Below, piece by piece: positions 12,413 to 24,356 of a stretch of 64,000 nucleotides of DNA. This DNA is from Apteryx mantelli (lineage: Eukaryota; Chordata; Aves; Apterygiformes; Apterygidae), in contig NC_089981.1 of assembly GCF_036417845.1 (NCBI RefSeq), positions 81,509,268-81,573,267 on the forward strand, read 5' to 3'. Each line of letters starts with the position of its first letter. Position 1 is the stretch's first letter. The notes beneath the pieces were generated by a model that saw nothing but the letters and a program-made list of their open reading frames with translations, did not search any database and was not told the origin of the DNA. Made by a program: the position numbers and the translations under genes.

Positions 12413-13867
12413 ACATTTAATCAGGACTCCTGGAAATGTATGATCTCTTCAACCTTGCTATGGTCTAATGAAGCATTTCAGCTTCCACCTGAAAACTGAA
12501 ACGTGACAATGCAGAATTCAGATAAAGTAATTTTTTAATTGACTCTCTTAATTCAGCTCTTGAAAGAACTTTAAGACACTTCTTATTTTATCAGCTTCAT
12601 CCAATCCCTAAGCACTTCAGCCCAGACAGACCACTGCCCCTAGGCAACTCCGCCAAGTCCACCAGCACTGGATTGGTACCACAGTGGACATTGCAGTCAT
12701 ACCCATCTGCACTGCACTCAATGTGCTGACAGATAGGCAAAGATCCTGTATCCTATTAGCACTTTACAAGTATCCAAGACACCTTCTACATGGGAATGCA
12801 GTCAGCTGCCTTGTCCTGCTTGAGAAAGGTATTATTTTCCTAAAGCTAAAGTAATGTTTTATTAGATTTGAAGGAACGTGCAGCATGCGTGGGTTTTTAT
12901 GAGCCACTTCACCATACTTGCAGTATCACCATTCCTGTGCAGGAAGTCATTTAGGAGTTACTTTAGGCTGTGTGCAAAACAGTGCTCTAATATTTATGAT
13001 GCACAGTATGTTAGTATCATAACGTCAGACATATTTCAATGCTCACAGAATTGAGTGGCAACCAAGCTCTAAACTGATCTTTTCAGCGTCAGCACTAGGC
13101 CTGCTTTCAATTTTGCCAAGCTGCCCAAGGCCATGATTGGCCAGTGGATATTCCTCATTTTGGAGCTGGAAAGACCAGAGGTGGCTGCTCAACCCGTTTT
13201 GCATGGTCAGCCCAGGTGGTTTGTGCTCCATATACTTGTTTTGAAATAACGCTGCCATCTCGATCTCAGGATGCATAGCAGCCAGAGTTGCTCTGGAGGA
13301 ACAGTGGGGAGGGTGTTAGGGCTACACTGTGTGGTGGAGTGCAGCCCCATGAAGAGATTCCTGCTCCCGTGGGACCAGCGAGGGACGAACTGGAGCAGCA
13401 CAGTCACAGCAGTGCTGAGCTGCACTAGCAAAACCCTTCCCTGCTAACTGGGCCATCCCAAAACCAGGCATGACCCCACTGCCCGCTTCCAGGACCAAGC
13501 TAGTGTCACTGTGTGACACTGTGCTGAATGGACATGCCAGCCTGCTCAGAAGCACCTCAGTGAGGTTGACCCAACGCAGGCATGCCCTCAGCCAGCTACG
13601 GCCACAATCCTGCCTTGACATACTTTAAATGGCAACCTCAGCCGGATAAGCAGAGTTGAAATTGGGTCATCTCTGCCTGCTCAGTCTTTTTCAAATGTCA
13701 TTATCAGTGCCAAGGACTGTCCCTCTTCCTCCAGCTGTGATGAGTAATTCACCATGCAGCACTCCCTTACCTACTCATGAGCTGTCTCCCTAGGCCCCAG
13801 CCTGATCTCGCTACGACGTCTGACTGTAAGTAGACTACTTATTCCCTTGCTGGTGTTTTCCTAGGTA
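12413..13867. other. Unique non-coding DNA
   Basis: AT-moderate DNA with no coding signal, simple repeat or recognisable transposon. Minus-strand open frames at 13043-13621 are under 100 codons and have no recognised domain. Confidence 0.5.
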
Positions 13868-13925
13868 TCCTCTCCTAGACAGGAACTGTTTCAGTTACAG
13901 GCCTGTTTGTACATCACTATAACAT
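13868..13925 (+). mobile_element. Possible L2/MIR 3'-end fragment
   Basis: The string 'agacaggaactgtttcag' followed by 'cctgtttgtacatcact' parallels the L2/MIR tail 'gggcagggactgt..tgtttgtacagcacct'. The match is short and diverged, so the call is tentative. Confidence 0.35.
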
Positions 13926-14831
13926 TACCTTAGGCTGCAGCATTTCTAGGTCTGTCAATACTGATCCATAAGCTTTATAGCCTTGCATCCTTTCACACTG
14001 TCATTCCTCACAAGGCGCATGAAATGAGATGACCACAGTCAGCCTAAAGAGACACAAAGCAGAGAAGAAACCATAGTTACGCTGAAAGAGTAGGACTGGG
14101 TGTGCTGAAGCTACCAGGCTGGGCAGGTACCTTGGCCACATCCTGACTTTTTGCTGGAATGAAACCTGTTTATCCATGTTCCTACAACACCCATCTTTCC
14201 ACTGAAAGAAAACCCAGGCACGGAAAATTGATTTACAAGTCTCAAAACAAAGTCTCTGCTTCCCATGCAGGGTAGTTTGCCTTAGCCCAACAGAAGACTG
14301 AGGAAAGAGTTAAGAGAGTGCCAAGCCAAGCCGCTAGCTACAATAAATGCCATAGACCAGAGACCACTATGCCTATATGGGCATGTCTGCATCTGGTCAT
14401 CAAATGCTATTTGAAACAATGGCAAAGGGCAACAGCCCAAGCCGTGGTGGGAATCACACATAGTATGAATTAGCTACAACTCAGGACAGAAATGGAGATA
14501 AGGCTGTTGATGACTAGAGTAGGGGACAGAGCCCACAGGGATGGCAAGAGGAGCAGGGCTTGGACCAAGAAAGCAGCTCAGCTGCTGGTGTCTGCATGTC
14601 AGGGAGTCAAAGGAGGACCATTGAGAGAACACCTCACACAACAGAAGCAGTTAGACATTGGGAACAGATCTCCTGCCAATAACAATTATGCAGAGATGAC
14701 AACCCTGGTTCAAAGCTCAAAATACCATGAGGATGCCTGCTAGACCACAACAGGGTGACAGTAAAAGCTGTGTCCTTAGGGTGGCCTACATACTGATAAC
14801 CACATGGCTCCAGGAAATCAACCATTTGGAC

Positions 14832-14850
14832 AAAAAAAAAAAAAAAAAAA
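14832..14850. repeat. Poly-A tract
   Basis: Nineteen A in a row after TTTGGAC. No retroposon body is recognised beside it. Confidence 0.9.
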
Positions 14851-15218
14851 TTGCTGAAAAACACAGTAAGCCACGTGTAACTGGAAGAGGAACCTAAGCT
14901 GCAGAAGGGAAGAGTTTGTTAGAAGCATCAGAAGTAAACCAGGGTGCTATAAACACTACTTCTAGATACACTTTGGAAATAGTTCTCCTAATAAGTAGCC
15001 CGCCATTGTAAGAGAAGAAAGTCTCTGTCATATTACTCCCCAGCACCTGATACACAGAACAGCAAGGTGCTGTTCTGCAGCTTATATAAGCTGCAAACCT
15101 TGCCCAGCTCTGTTTAGCTCGTGAAGTTTTTGCTGCTTGAGACTGCACTTCAAAGAAGCCAGGACAATCAAACCTCATTCAGATGCATGTGAAGAGAAGG
15201 CAAATTGCCTAGCAAGTG

Positions 15219-15239
15219 CCCCCCCCGCAAAAAAAAAAA

Positions 15240-15270
<31 letters not shown>

Positions 15271-15273
15271 CAA
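15219..15273. repeat. Compound (C)n-(A)n-(CA)n tract
   Basis: Eight C, then GC, then 28 A, then about eight CA units. Seen directly. Likely polymorphic. Confidence 0.95.
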
Positions 15274-16572
15274 ACCTAGGGAAGGGAAAAATAATTTATG
15301 AACTTTCTTGCAAAAAAGCTTGTATGGATGGAGGACACAATCTGGTATTGAGCTGAATGACAGGACCAGAGAAATGCAAGACTCCAGTAACTGCATCACC
15401 CAAAGAGAAACTGGACTGCAGAAAACAGATAAATCACTTCAGAGAAAAGAGCTGAGGTGCAAATGAACAGATGGTGTCACTGAAAGGAGATCAGCCTTTG
15501 AGTGTGAAAGAAAAAGGCTCTGCACTCTCAGATTTCCAGCCAACAGAAGAGCGTGTAGCCAGTTCACAAGCGGAGGAGATTACAATGGCAAAACTATGAG
15601 CCACTCCAACACCAGGGCCTGTGTAAATGCAGCACGCACACGTATCTCCATATCTGAGGAAAACACATTGCTTTATTTGATGGAGCCCAAAATCTGACAG
15701 TGACAGCTTGCTGGGTGTGGAAGCGGAGAGCCCAGAGCATCACTTGGGTTTCACAGTAAACAGGAAATACACAAAGGAGCATTGCACAAAAGACTCCAGC
15801 TACTGGTCAGAAACTATCCGCAGCTGGCAACATGGCTTTTCCACCAGCAAGAACAGAGCTGACCCTTTTCTAAATTTTATTAATATATATTAACAGCCAA
15901 TCAATCACCATGAGGACTTCTGCAAGCACATTAAGGCTGGACAACGTGTTGCAGATAGAGCTCTTGCCTCCCATCTGCACACTGAGCTTTCACCCAGAAT
16001 TCTGTCTTTCTGCCATGTTCAGATAATATCTCCCCCTTATCAGATTTTGCCTCCATTTCTCCCTTTGTGGAAAAAGCAAAGCCTGTCTTCACTACTCCCA
16101 GCTCCCACAGGTCCCACCACTTTCCCTCCTCTGCAGGTAAGGTCCCTACACATACAGCTTCTCCTCCTTCATTTTGTACTTTTTGTGCCTGTCATCCTGT
16201 CCTGTGAGGGCAGCCCACCAGTGCCCTTGGGAGACAAGCAGGTGACTTCTCTCATCAGCCTGGAGGAGCTGTTGACCACATCTTCCTGTCCACCTCTGTG
16301 GCCAAGCATCTTCCAGAGGACAGCAAGCTCCTGCCTTACCTCTACAGCAAGTCCCAGAAATACTCCTCCGACCCCACAGCCACCCTCCTGGCAAGGTCCC
16401 ATGAGCCCTTGCACACTCTGGAGCTGACTTTCCAAAGTGTAATAGCTCACTCTTGGATGTCCTCAATATATTATAATCAATTCATCATTACTGTAGTAAA
16501 CCATGTGAATACTTAGGCATGCAGTAAGATAGACAAATAACAAAGAAGGAACAATTATCAGGATATGAAAGG

Positions 16573-16591
16573 AAAAAAAAAATAAAAAAAA
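16573..16591. repeat. A-rich tract
   Basis: Two A runs broken by one T. Low complexity. Confidence 0.8.
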
Positions 16592-17086
16592 TAGCTTGGA
16601 AAGTTCCCAAAAATATCTTATATGGGCTCTGTACTGGTGGGAAAGGAAAAGGCTTTATGTTACCAGTAGGTGAGGTACACGAAAGTACAATAAAACACTT
16701 CTGTTTTGAAACCTGTTAGGCTACACTCAGATGTTTCATGTCGCACCTAAATTAGTACGTCAGAAGTGACATTCACAACTGCGGTAATGCCACCAAGCAG
16801 CTGTAGCACAAGCACACGGTTTTATTACATTAGCTCTCTGTGGAAATCAAAGGTTTGCCTCTCACAAAAAGGCCCCTTTACATCTGCCTGGCAATGGAAA
16901 ATGGTCTTATAGTGGTCATAAACAACATCACATTCATCTTAATGCCCTTCACACCGGCAGAGGGCTGAAAAGGGGACCTGTAGCATAAACAAGAACTAGA
17001 TCCAAAGTATTGTCTTAAGGGACTACATAGCCTACATTAGTGTAGTAGATAGTGTTCAGAAGGCAGTTTCATGAGAAACTTCATTT

Positions 17087-17107
17087 AAAAAAAAATTTTT
17101 TTTTTTT

Positions 17108-17156
<49 letters not shown>

Positions 17157-17157
17157 A
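17087..17157. repeat. A-T-(AT)n-A low-complexity block
   Basis: A run of A, a run of 13 T, about 20 AT units, then seven A. The whole block is self-complementary and could extrude as a cruciform or hairpin. The AT count will be unreliable in short-read assemblies. Confidence 0.95.
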
Positions 17158-17574
17158 GCTATAAGTTCACATGGCAGTTTTCTTAAAGGGTCATCATGAC
17201 AATTTCCATCCCATTATGGAACTTTGTTTTATTCATATTTTCTTAACATTTCTGTTGAATCCATACAGCACCTTTTGGACTCGCATCTCAACTTTCAGCT
17301 TAGGTGTATCAGCATAGCCAGCTGCTTCTTTCCCAGATAAATTTGTTTTTCTCCAAAGCCAGCAAAAACAACACACTGCTCTTCCCTGAGCCCAAGGCAT
17401 TTCAGATCTAGGTTACTGCTGAAAAATTAGTCGTCTTTGTTTACAGCCAGTTTCTGCTTTCCCAGAAACTTCAGCGGGGGCCCAGTCTTCCACTACCAAC
17501 CCCAAAATGCCCTTACTTCCAGGCAGCAGGGTCTGTTTATGGGTAACAAACATTTCCGCAGGCAGAGAAAAATG

Positions 17575-17825
17575 GTTAAAGCGAAGCCACGCCTCCGCCG
17601 TGCACTCGTTCACCCCAGGCGATCCCGCCGCCAGATCCCGCCTGCAGATACGTGCGATACCAGGAATCCAGAGCGGCGCGGCCGGCCTGGCTCGCAGACA
17701 ATGCCCCAAATGCTGCAGGTTTGCACGAACGCTTGACAGCGTGCGGTCGGGAATTAGGTTAACATTGATTTGGGCGAGCTGGCGGGAGCATCCTTTGCTT
17801 TGCCCGTAGACAGGCCGGTCACATG
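17575..17825. promoter_or_regulatory. Small CpG island
   Basis: I count about 25 CpG dinucleotides in the 240 bases 17581-17820, where GC is near 60 percent. That is close to the random expectation for CpG, whereas flanking DNA is strongly depleted. It contains a GC-box/KLF-like site (CACGCCTCC at 17588) and a GGTTAACATTGATTT string near 17758 that resembles an HNF1-type half-site pair. No TATA box is seen in it. It could be a promoter for an unannotated transcript or an orphan island acting as an enhancer. Open frames of about 100-143 codons cross it on both strands, as expected where stops are rare. Confidence 0.65.
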
Positions 17826-18434
17826 AGGAACAGCTGGAGCGCACACAGAGCCTTCTTTAATTAAAGTGCTACTCGCCATTTTTCTGGCAGGGCTCCCAGA
17901 AAAGCAATAAAATGGCAGCAGAGAAAACAAATGCTACATAACACACTTCCACTCGCCTTTATGTTCCCAAATCCCCCTTCTCTCTCAAGCATAATCTTTT
18001 TACTTTCTTTTTTTTTCCCCTCCTTCTTCTTTTTTTAATAATCATTCTTCATTTGTGACAGGCTAGGAAAGGAAAAGGTCAAGAGGGAAGAAAAAAGGGT
18101 CAGGAGAACTGAAGCAGCCATTCATTGCCGTTCATGATTAAACATGTGGAACAACGTACCTGCTTATTAGGACATCTCCTGCTCGAGAAGACACCTGCAA
18201 AGTACACACACCTTTTTTGGAGATGCGTGCATCTCGAACACGTGCCCGCACCTCCCGGGAACGCTAACAACATTCGTGTGTCAGTCGTTATGGTAACATT
18301 TTTTTCCTCCCCCCCTTTCTCCCTCAGATCTAATGCTTAAACAAGCTTGGGATTGTCAACATACCAATTGCTGCTGATGTTTTCCAAATTAGCCAAAGTT
18401 CACTTGGTTTTACTTAGTGTTCTCCCCTCTCCAG
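17826..18434. other. Non-coding DNA between CpG island and open stretch
   Basis: AT-rich DNA with pyrimidine runs (17990-18040 and 18299-18325). No open frame of interest and no repeat family recognised. Confidence 0.5.
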
Positions 18435-18866
18435 TCTCTGGCTCCTATCAGAGAAGGAGAACAGGTCCGTCCTACGGCGCACGGCCCATTGCGCAGACCA
18501 GTCAATTCCCAGCACAAACCCTCTCCAACGTTAATAATAGTTACGCTACTAATCTTGTTTGCTGTTGAATTATTCGGTTCTTATCTGTACGGGGCACAGA
18601 AGGAAAGACGTAGGGCCATGCGAAACAGAAATGCAAACCAAAGCCTGAAACGTGTTGCTCCCGTTATAAAGACGGCAGGTTACCATATTCCGAACAGGAG
18701 CAAGCTTATAACCAACGTACCTGATGAAACACACAGGGCGTTTCACTCCTGGATCGCACCTTGGAGCCAGCAGCAACTAGTAACTCACTCAGGACACAGT
18801 ATAATGGGAACCATGGGTCACATAAGGTCCCCTCATGTACCCACACCTAACTGCCTCCAAACATAA
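18435..18866 (+). other. CpG-enriched open stretch, possible exon
   Basis: A plausible splice acceptor (TTCTCCCCTCTCCAG, ending 18434) is followed by an open frame to a TAA at 18864-18866. There is no ATG near the start of the frame; the first in-frame ATG is about 60 codons in. The conceptual peptide has a hydrophobic segment of about 20 residues (around LIIVTLLILFAVELFG) followed at once by a basic cluster, the arrangement of a single-pass membrane protein. CpG is more frequent at 18465-18740 than in the flanks, and a small CpG island lies 0.6 kb upstream. I do not recognise the peptide. A minus-strand donor-like CAG|GTACGT lies at about 18719-18724, so the antisense strand is an alternative. 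Confidence 0.2.
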
Positions 18867-21800
18867 GGAAGGAAGCTGAACCTGAACTAAAGACTAGTCC
18901 CAGATCCTCAAACTCAAAGCCCACAGAAAAATTAGTCTGAAGTAGAGACTATTGGAAATCTGGATCTGAATTTTTCAGCTTGAGCCCATCTCTGTGTCTA
19001 GCTATAATTTACAGTTTGACATGTTTATATTGAAACAAGATGGCTATAAATACAGTATATTTTTCTCCCAGTAGAGCCTATGGAGAGGAATGTTTAAAAG
19101 CACTCAGCAGGGGACTAGCTCAGCTCCTAGTGAATTTAATTATAAACTCCCTGCTTTTACTCCAAGTAGTTTAGGCTGGGAGTAGTTAGACTGCTTTTGA
19201 AAATCCCGCTTTATTTGTGTATGGCTACAAATCATCCCTATTTGTATAGCTGGAAGTGCATCATAAAAATATACACAAGAACATATTTTTACTAGCACAG
19301 ATCAGGAATTTTCCATGTAGGATTTTTTCATTTAAGGGATTAGGAGGAGAATACAAAATGCACTTAGTCCAGAAGCAAAAAATAATAATTTTGTCAATCT
19401 CTTCAATTTGATATTGTGAATATCCAAACAAACTATTTCACTTTAGCTCGGTTGGGCTTGAACCCTCACCTCTCCGAATTACTGATGTATCCACAGGAGC
19501 TGTAGATTGAAGGATGGACTAATTCTCCTCCATGGGCCGGGCTCCCTGGCCAAAACACGTATGTCATCATGATTATTACTTTAAAAGCAGCCTGGCATCA
19601 TTCTGAATAGAACCACCTTTGCTACTAATTTATGGGGCAACACTGGCCCACTTATTACGAGCTTTATCAAATCTGTCTGATGATCCATGGCAGGGACAAG
19701 AACCTCTTGCAAATTTTTATCTGTGGCCTTGTAATCCTACGTGATTATTTTTCACATTGTCTGAGCAGCATTACTTTGCCCCATAAGCACTTCTGGCCTC
19801 TGCTCTGCACAAAATGAACCAATTTTTAAAATGAAAAAAAACGTTGAAGGCACAGAAGCTATTGTGGCTATGCAGAACTCTTAATTATAACACTTTACCT
19901 TTGGAGAAAACTATTTTTCATTAGCTGAGCGGTAATAGTATATGATGGTGATTAAGTTTAATGGAGCCGAGACCAAGGTGGGGAAGATAAAGTTACAACT
20001 GAGAATCCACTTTAAGTGCAAGAACAGCTTCTGTTTGGAGAGGCATTTGATGGAAAACTGCACTGCTTCTAACTAAATGAGGCTTAAATAGGTGTAATTT
20101 TGTATGTATTAAAATTAAGATTCCTTTAGGTATAAACGGTGCAAGTTTCCATGCAATTACCACTCTGTTTTGAAGCAACAGAGAGCATACACCATAAAGA
20201 AAATGGCACTTTTTAATTTTATAAATGAGACCAAACACATGCTTTTCCAATGGGAGAAGGAAATAGAGCCATCAACGAGCCAGGTTTAGCCAAAATAACA
20301 GAACAAACTTCCAAACTGTTCACTTTTTGGTGAATTTTGTCCGTTCCAGTCTAAGGGAAATGGTTTCCTTCCTCACCTCAGCTTTCCCAAATTGGGCTAT
20401 ATCACATCGCCTGCCCAGGCCCTTCTCCCCAGCCTCTACCCCTTCTTCTTGGGCTGCAGCTGCCAGGCTGTAGGTTTGCACGTCCTTTTTGCATCTTTTA
20501 CTCACCTCTGCTCCCTGCCTTTAACCCAGAGGTTTCTCACAGGGAGGAAGGGGCAGACCTTGTAAGTGGGAATTTCACCACCTTACCCTAATTTGGACCT
20601 GGTCTGCACAGGCTATGCAATGACCTGTCCCCCTTCCCTCAAGGGCTGCAAAACTCAGAAGAGACCGTAACTTCATCATTAACCGTTGTCGCTAAACAGA
20701 GCGGAACAGAGTGAAAAGGTGGGAAGATAATAAACAGACACCATCGCACAAGGATGTCTCGAGGAGACAAATATCAGACACTGAACAAAATGCATCCCCA
20801 CTTAAGTGGCATTTCTATATTTAACACCATCTAAAATGTGATAATTTACACTGTCATAACATGTCTCTTAGAAACAGTCTCGTCTTATTTGCAGTCAACT
20901 AAAGTCTGGAACTCAAATTCTGACCTCCTTTCTAGTAGAAAAAGAAAAGAAAAGCTAACATCTGGCAGAGCTGGGTATTTATTAGACTTTATAAAACTCC
21001 ACGCTTCTGTTATACATAAGACAGGCACAAAAGGGGCCCCCAAAGTGTTATTTCCCCACCAGTGTGAAACAAGTGGCTTATTCAGTAAGTTTTCAAAGAA
21101 CAGAGGCAAATGGATTATCTCAAGGAGAAGTTAAACACAGAGAAAGGCACTGTGGCTTACTGTTGGGTTTAACTGCCTAGTAGATGTGGAAGGAGGGGGG
21201 AAAAAAAAAAAAATCTATAAAATCTATCATCATGGTGACCAGCTGAGACTTTACACTTCTCAAGGAAATCTGAGCTGTGAACCGCCAACAGCTGCTTTTC
21301 TCCCAACCTGTGAAATCACCCACAGAAGGACATTCCCCCCCCCTTCTTCTCTCCTCTCAAGAAATTCTCAGAACACAGCAAGGAAGAAGCTGCTAAATCC
21401 TCCTGCTTTTTAAGCCAGGTCAAGATGACAAGCTTTTTCCAGCCTGGCTGCAACTGTTGGGTGTGATGAGGTGTGATTTGCAACTAACATAGCTGTGCTG
21501 GCAAAAGCCCCACTCTGGGGGGAATTATATGGGTTTTTGCTTGTTTTCCTTCTACAGCACCGAAGTGCAGGCCAGCCAGTCAAAGCTGTGTCCTTCCCAG
21601 GGCAGTCGGCTGGTTTCCCATTCACCTGCTTTACCAAAGCCAACCCGGACATAGCTCTGGCACAAGGCTGCAGCTGAGGCAGGAATCGCTTCCCATCTCT
21701 GTCCCTGCTCCTGGAGGTGGTGCTCCCCGAAACAGCTGCAATCACTGGGCCCAGTACCTGGATCCCACACAAAAATGCTGTTTTCTTGCTTGCAGGGGGT

Positions 21801-24327
21801 AAAAAAGCACCAGGGCTAGGTAGCAAAGTTCACCCAGCGAGAGCCAGGAAATGAGAATGACCTGTAACAACAGGATAATTTTTTCTACCCAAGTTCAAAG
21901 AAGCAGAACCGCTCTAAACTTGGCTTTTTAAGTCCCTGCCATTGTTCTTGCTGACAAGACATCCTTTTGTGCTCACCTCCCATCAATAAAGCCCTTTGCC
22001 GAGGCGAAGGAGGGGAGGTTCGCGCTCCCGCACCTTGCTGTAATCCTTCCCCTTTGTCTCCTAAGCTGCTGCGACTATAAGGGAGCTCAGGGAGCCCCGA
22101 TTTGTGCGGCAGTGAACGGCAGGGTTCAAACACGCTCAGTGGAAAATAGCAGGCGATTTTAAGGTGCTCAGTTTTAGGCTGAGGTGGTCCCTTTCTCCTT
22201 GGGAATAAGGACAGAGGCAACAATAAGGAAAGGTCAAGGAGGCCGGTGGGTGGCCCTGTGGGACTGGAGCAATGTGGTAGCTGGTCCTAGGGGCTGTTTT
22301 CAGGGCACAGAGGTAAAGGGCCTGCACTGGAGTGAGGCAGAGCGGGGACAGAGACCTAGCTGAACCACTAGGTCTTGCCACAGCATGAGTTGCTCAGAGC
22401 AAAGGCCCAGCGCATGGGCCACCTGGCCAGCAAGCGTTTCCAGAGCCCCGCGGGACCCTCACTGCATGCGGGCCGTCCTGCATTGCACAGCTGGGCCAGA
22501 GCTCCCCATCCCTCAGGATACACCCGGGGTGGAAGCGGAGCCTCCTTTCCCAGCAGGACCCTGCAGCCCCAGGCACCAGCTGAGCAGGGAGCCCGAGTGC
22601 AGCAGCAAGGCACATCTCTCATAGGCTCCCCGCAACGGAACCAGGCCCCCAGGCCCTGTCCTTGGCAAAGTTTCCAGCAATCCAAGCACCTTGCAGAAGA
22701 GCCCTGCGCTATTATTAGTCAACCCAGATAACTGGTGAGACTTTTCCCTGACAGGGAAGAGCCCTGCCTGGGACCCAAGACCCAAATGGTGAGTACAAAT
22801 GCCCTCTTTCTGCACTTCTGCTAAAGAAGCACTGGTTGATTTTCCTTCTCCATGCCAAGAAAATTATGGCTGCTGTTTGCCAAAAGAGCAGATCCTTAAC
22901 ACACAGATACCCTCAGCCTGTAGCACTGGAGCTTGTTTGCAGATGGGCTGTGTTTCTACTTGACACAGTGGTGGAGCAGGCTGAAAGAGGCAGTGAGGCA
23001 TGCAATGAAGTTGCTAAAATATGCTGTTTCAGCCAACCTGAAACAGTCTGGGTTGCACTTATCAAATACTTTTAAATGTATGAATAGTTTCAGGGCATTT
23101 GGCACCTTCCACAGACTGAGTGAAACAGCTGATGTCTCTTCTATTGCAGCACCTCAGACACTAATCTCAGTTCACATCCCCTCCCTGTTTAATTCAAGGT
23201 CTTTCTCCTCCAAAAATAGCCCAACCATCAGGCGATAGGGCATACTTGGGGTGGGCACAGTTGTACTAGATATCTCCATAAACTGGGATCTGCATTTTCC
23301 TCCTAGGCTTGGCCTCACCAAACTGAGGATAGAGTCAGTATGTCTCATCCTCCCCTCAGTCTTTAGCATTTCACACAAACAGCAGGAGAGGTGGAAAGCA
23401 GCCCATGTTTCAGGCACCTTCCCAGAGGGTCAGTGAGGGATACCCGTCTCCTCATTCCAGGTTTTCATCTCATAACCAAGGAGCTGTGTGGTGTAAAAAA
23501 AAAAATGGGCAGGTGTCCGTTCCTGTTCTGAGAGTCAAACCTCTTTGCTCTTATTTATAGGAGTTATAAATAATACATTTTTTTGTCAGATAAAGCACTC
23601 ATTTAACCTTGAAATATCTTTTTTTCTTTCCACTTTGCAAGTCCAAAACCAGTCAATTTGGGGCCAGCCTGAAGCAGTTTATTTGTTCAGCCTGTCCGCT
23701 CCACCCCAAAGTCCAGATTCTGTACCACCCAGCGGGAGCATGACACAGCCTGGAGAATGTCTCTACAGCATCTGCAGCCCATAGGGATGGTCCCTCCTGG
23801 CAGGGAGAGAGCAGAAATGCCCTGTGTCAGGTCCTCTCAAAGCATCTGAGAACGAGACCAAAACCACAGCCCCGATTCCTACCTTATTCTGTCTGCTGCA
23901 GACATGTGCCAGTCACCTAATGGCATCAAATTAACAAACAAACAGGACTGGTAGACCAGTTAGCACAGAGTACAAGCAATTCTCAAACAGGCTACAGTTG
24001 TCAGCTAATGACCTTGGGAGAAGAGGTGGGGTTTGGCCTCCCTCAGAAGAGTCCATATTAGAAACAGTTGATAGCAGCTGAGAGTGTCACTTACTGGCTT
24101 TCATCCCAGGAAAATGCGCTGGGTAAAAAAAGAAAAGAGGGCAAAATCGGGAGGCCAAGTCAGCGTAATTCAAGCAGCACCTCAACTGCTTTACTAGTCA
24201 TTTAAGAGCGTCTCAGCTTTGCTTAGCAGATATATCAACTTCTCTTGGAAAGCATTAGGTTCTTGACGCTGGCTAATGCACCACTCACGTACTGTAGTGA
24301 CCATGCAGTAAGCTGGGAAGCCGCAAG
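18867..24327. other. Unique non-coding DNA
   Basis: No gene is supported. A MEF2-like CTATAAATAC lies at 19044-19053 in an AT-rich, possibly regulatory part (19020-19420). The 21400-22740 part is more GC-rich and yields overlapping open frames of up to 138 codons on both strands with no recognised domain. A C run lies at 21337-21345. Confidence 0.45.
19440..19540 (-). mobile_element. Possible tRNA-derived SINE relic
   Basis: On the minus strand the string GGTTCAAGCCC at about 19451-19461 fits the RNA polymerase III B-box pattern GGTTCRANNCC. A tRNA-like upstream part is suggested but no full cloverleaf can be folded, so it is not a tRNA gene. Confidence 0.25.
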
Positions 24328-24356
24328 CCCCCCCCCCCCCCCCACACACACACACA
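24328..24356. repeat. Poly-C followed by (CA)n
   Basis: Sixteen C and then about seven CA units. Same type of compound tract as at 15219. Confidence 0.95.

Larger units (their letters stand above)
13926..16572. other. Unique non-coding DNA with simple repeats
   Basis: Contains a poly-A tract at 14832-14850 and a compound C/A/(CA)n tract at 15219-15273. A plus-strand open stretch at about 16207-16515 has a fairly GC-biased third codon position, but no domain, start or splice support that I trust. No other feature is recognised. Confidence 0.45.

Noticed and set aside
16047..16515. Two overlapping plus-strand frames, one with a hydrophobic N-terminal stretch, one with GC-biased third positions
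   Set aside because: They use different frames of the same bases, the second has no ATG start, and I recognise no homology. Could be checked by alignment, but support is too thin to list.
17413..17844. 143-codon minus-strand frame across the small CpG island
   Set aside because: Length is explained by CpG-rich sequence; no recognised domain.
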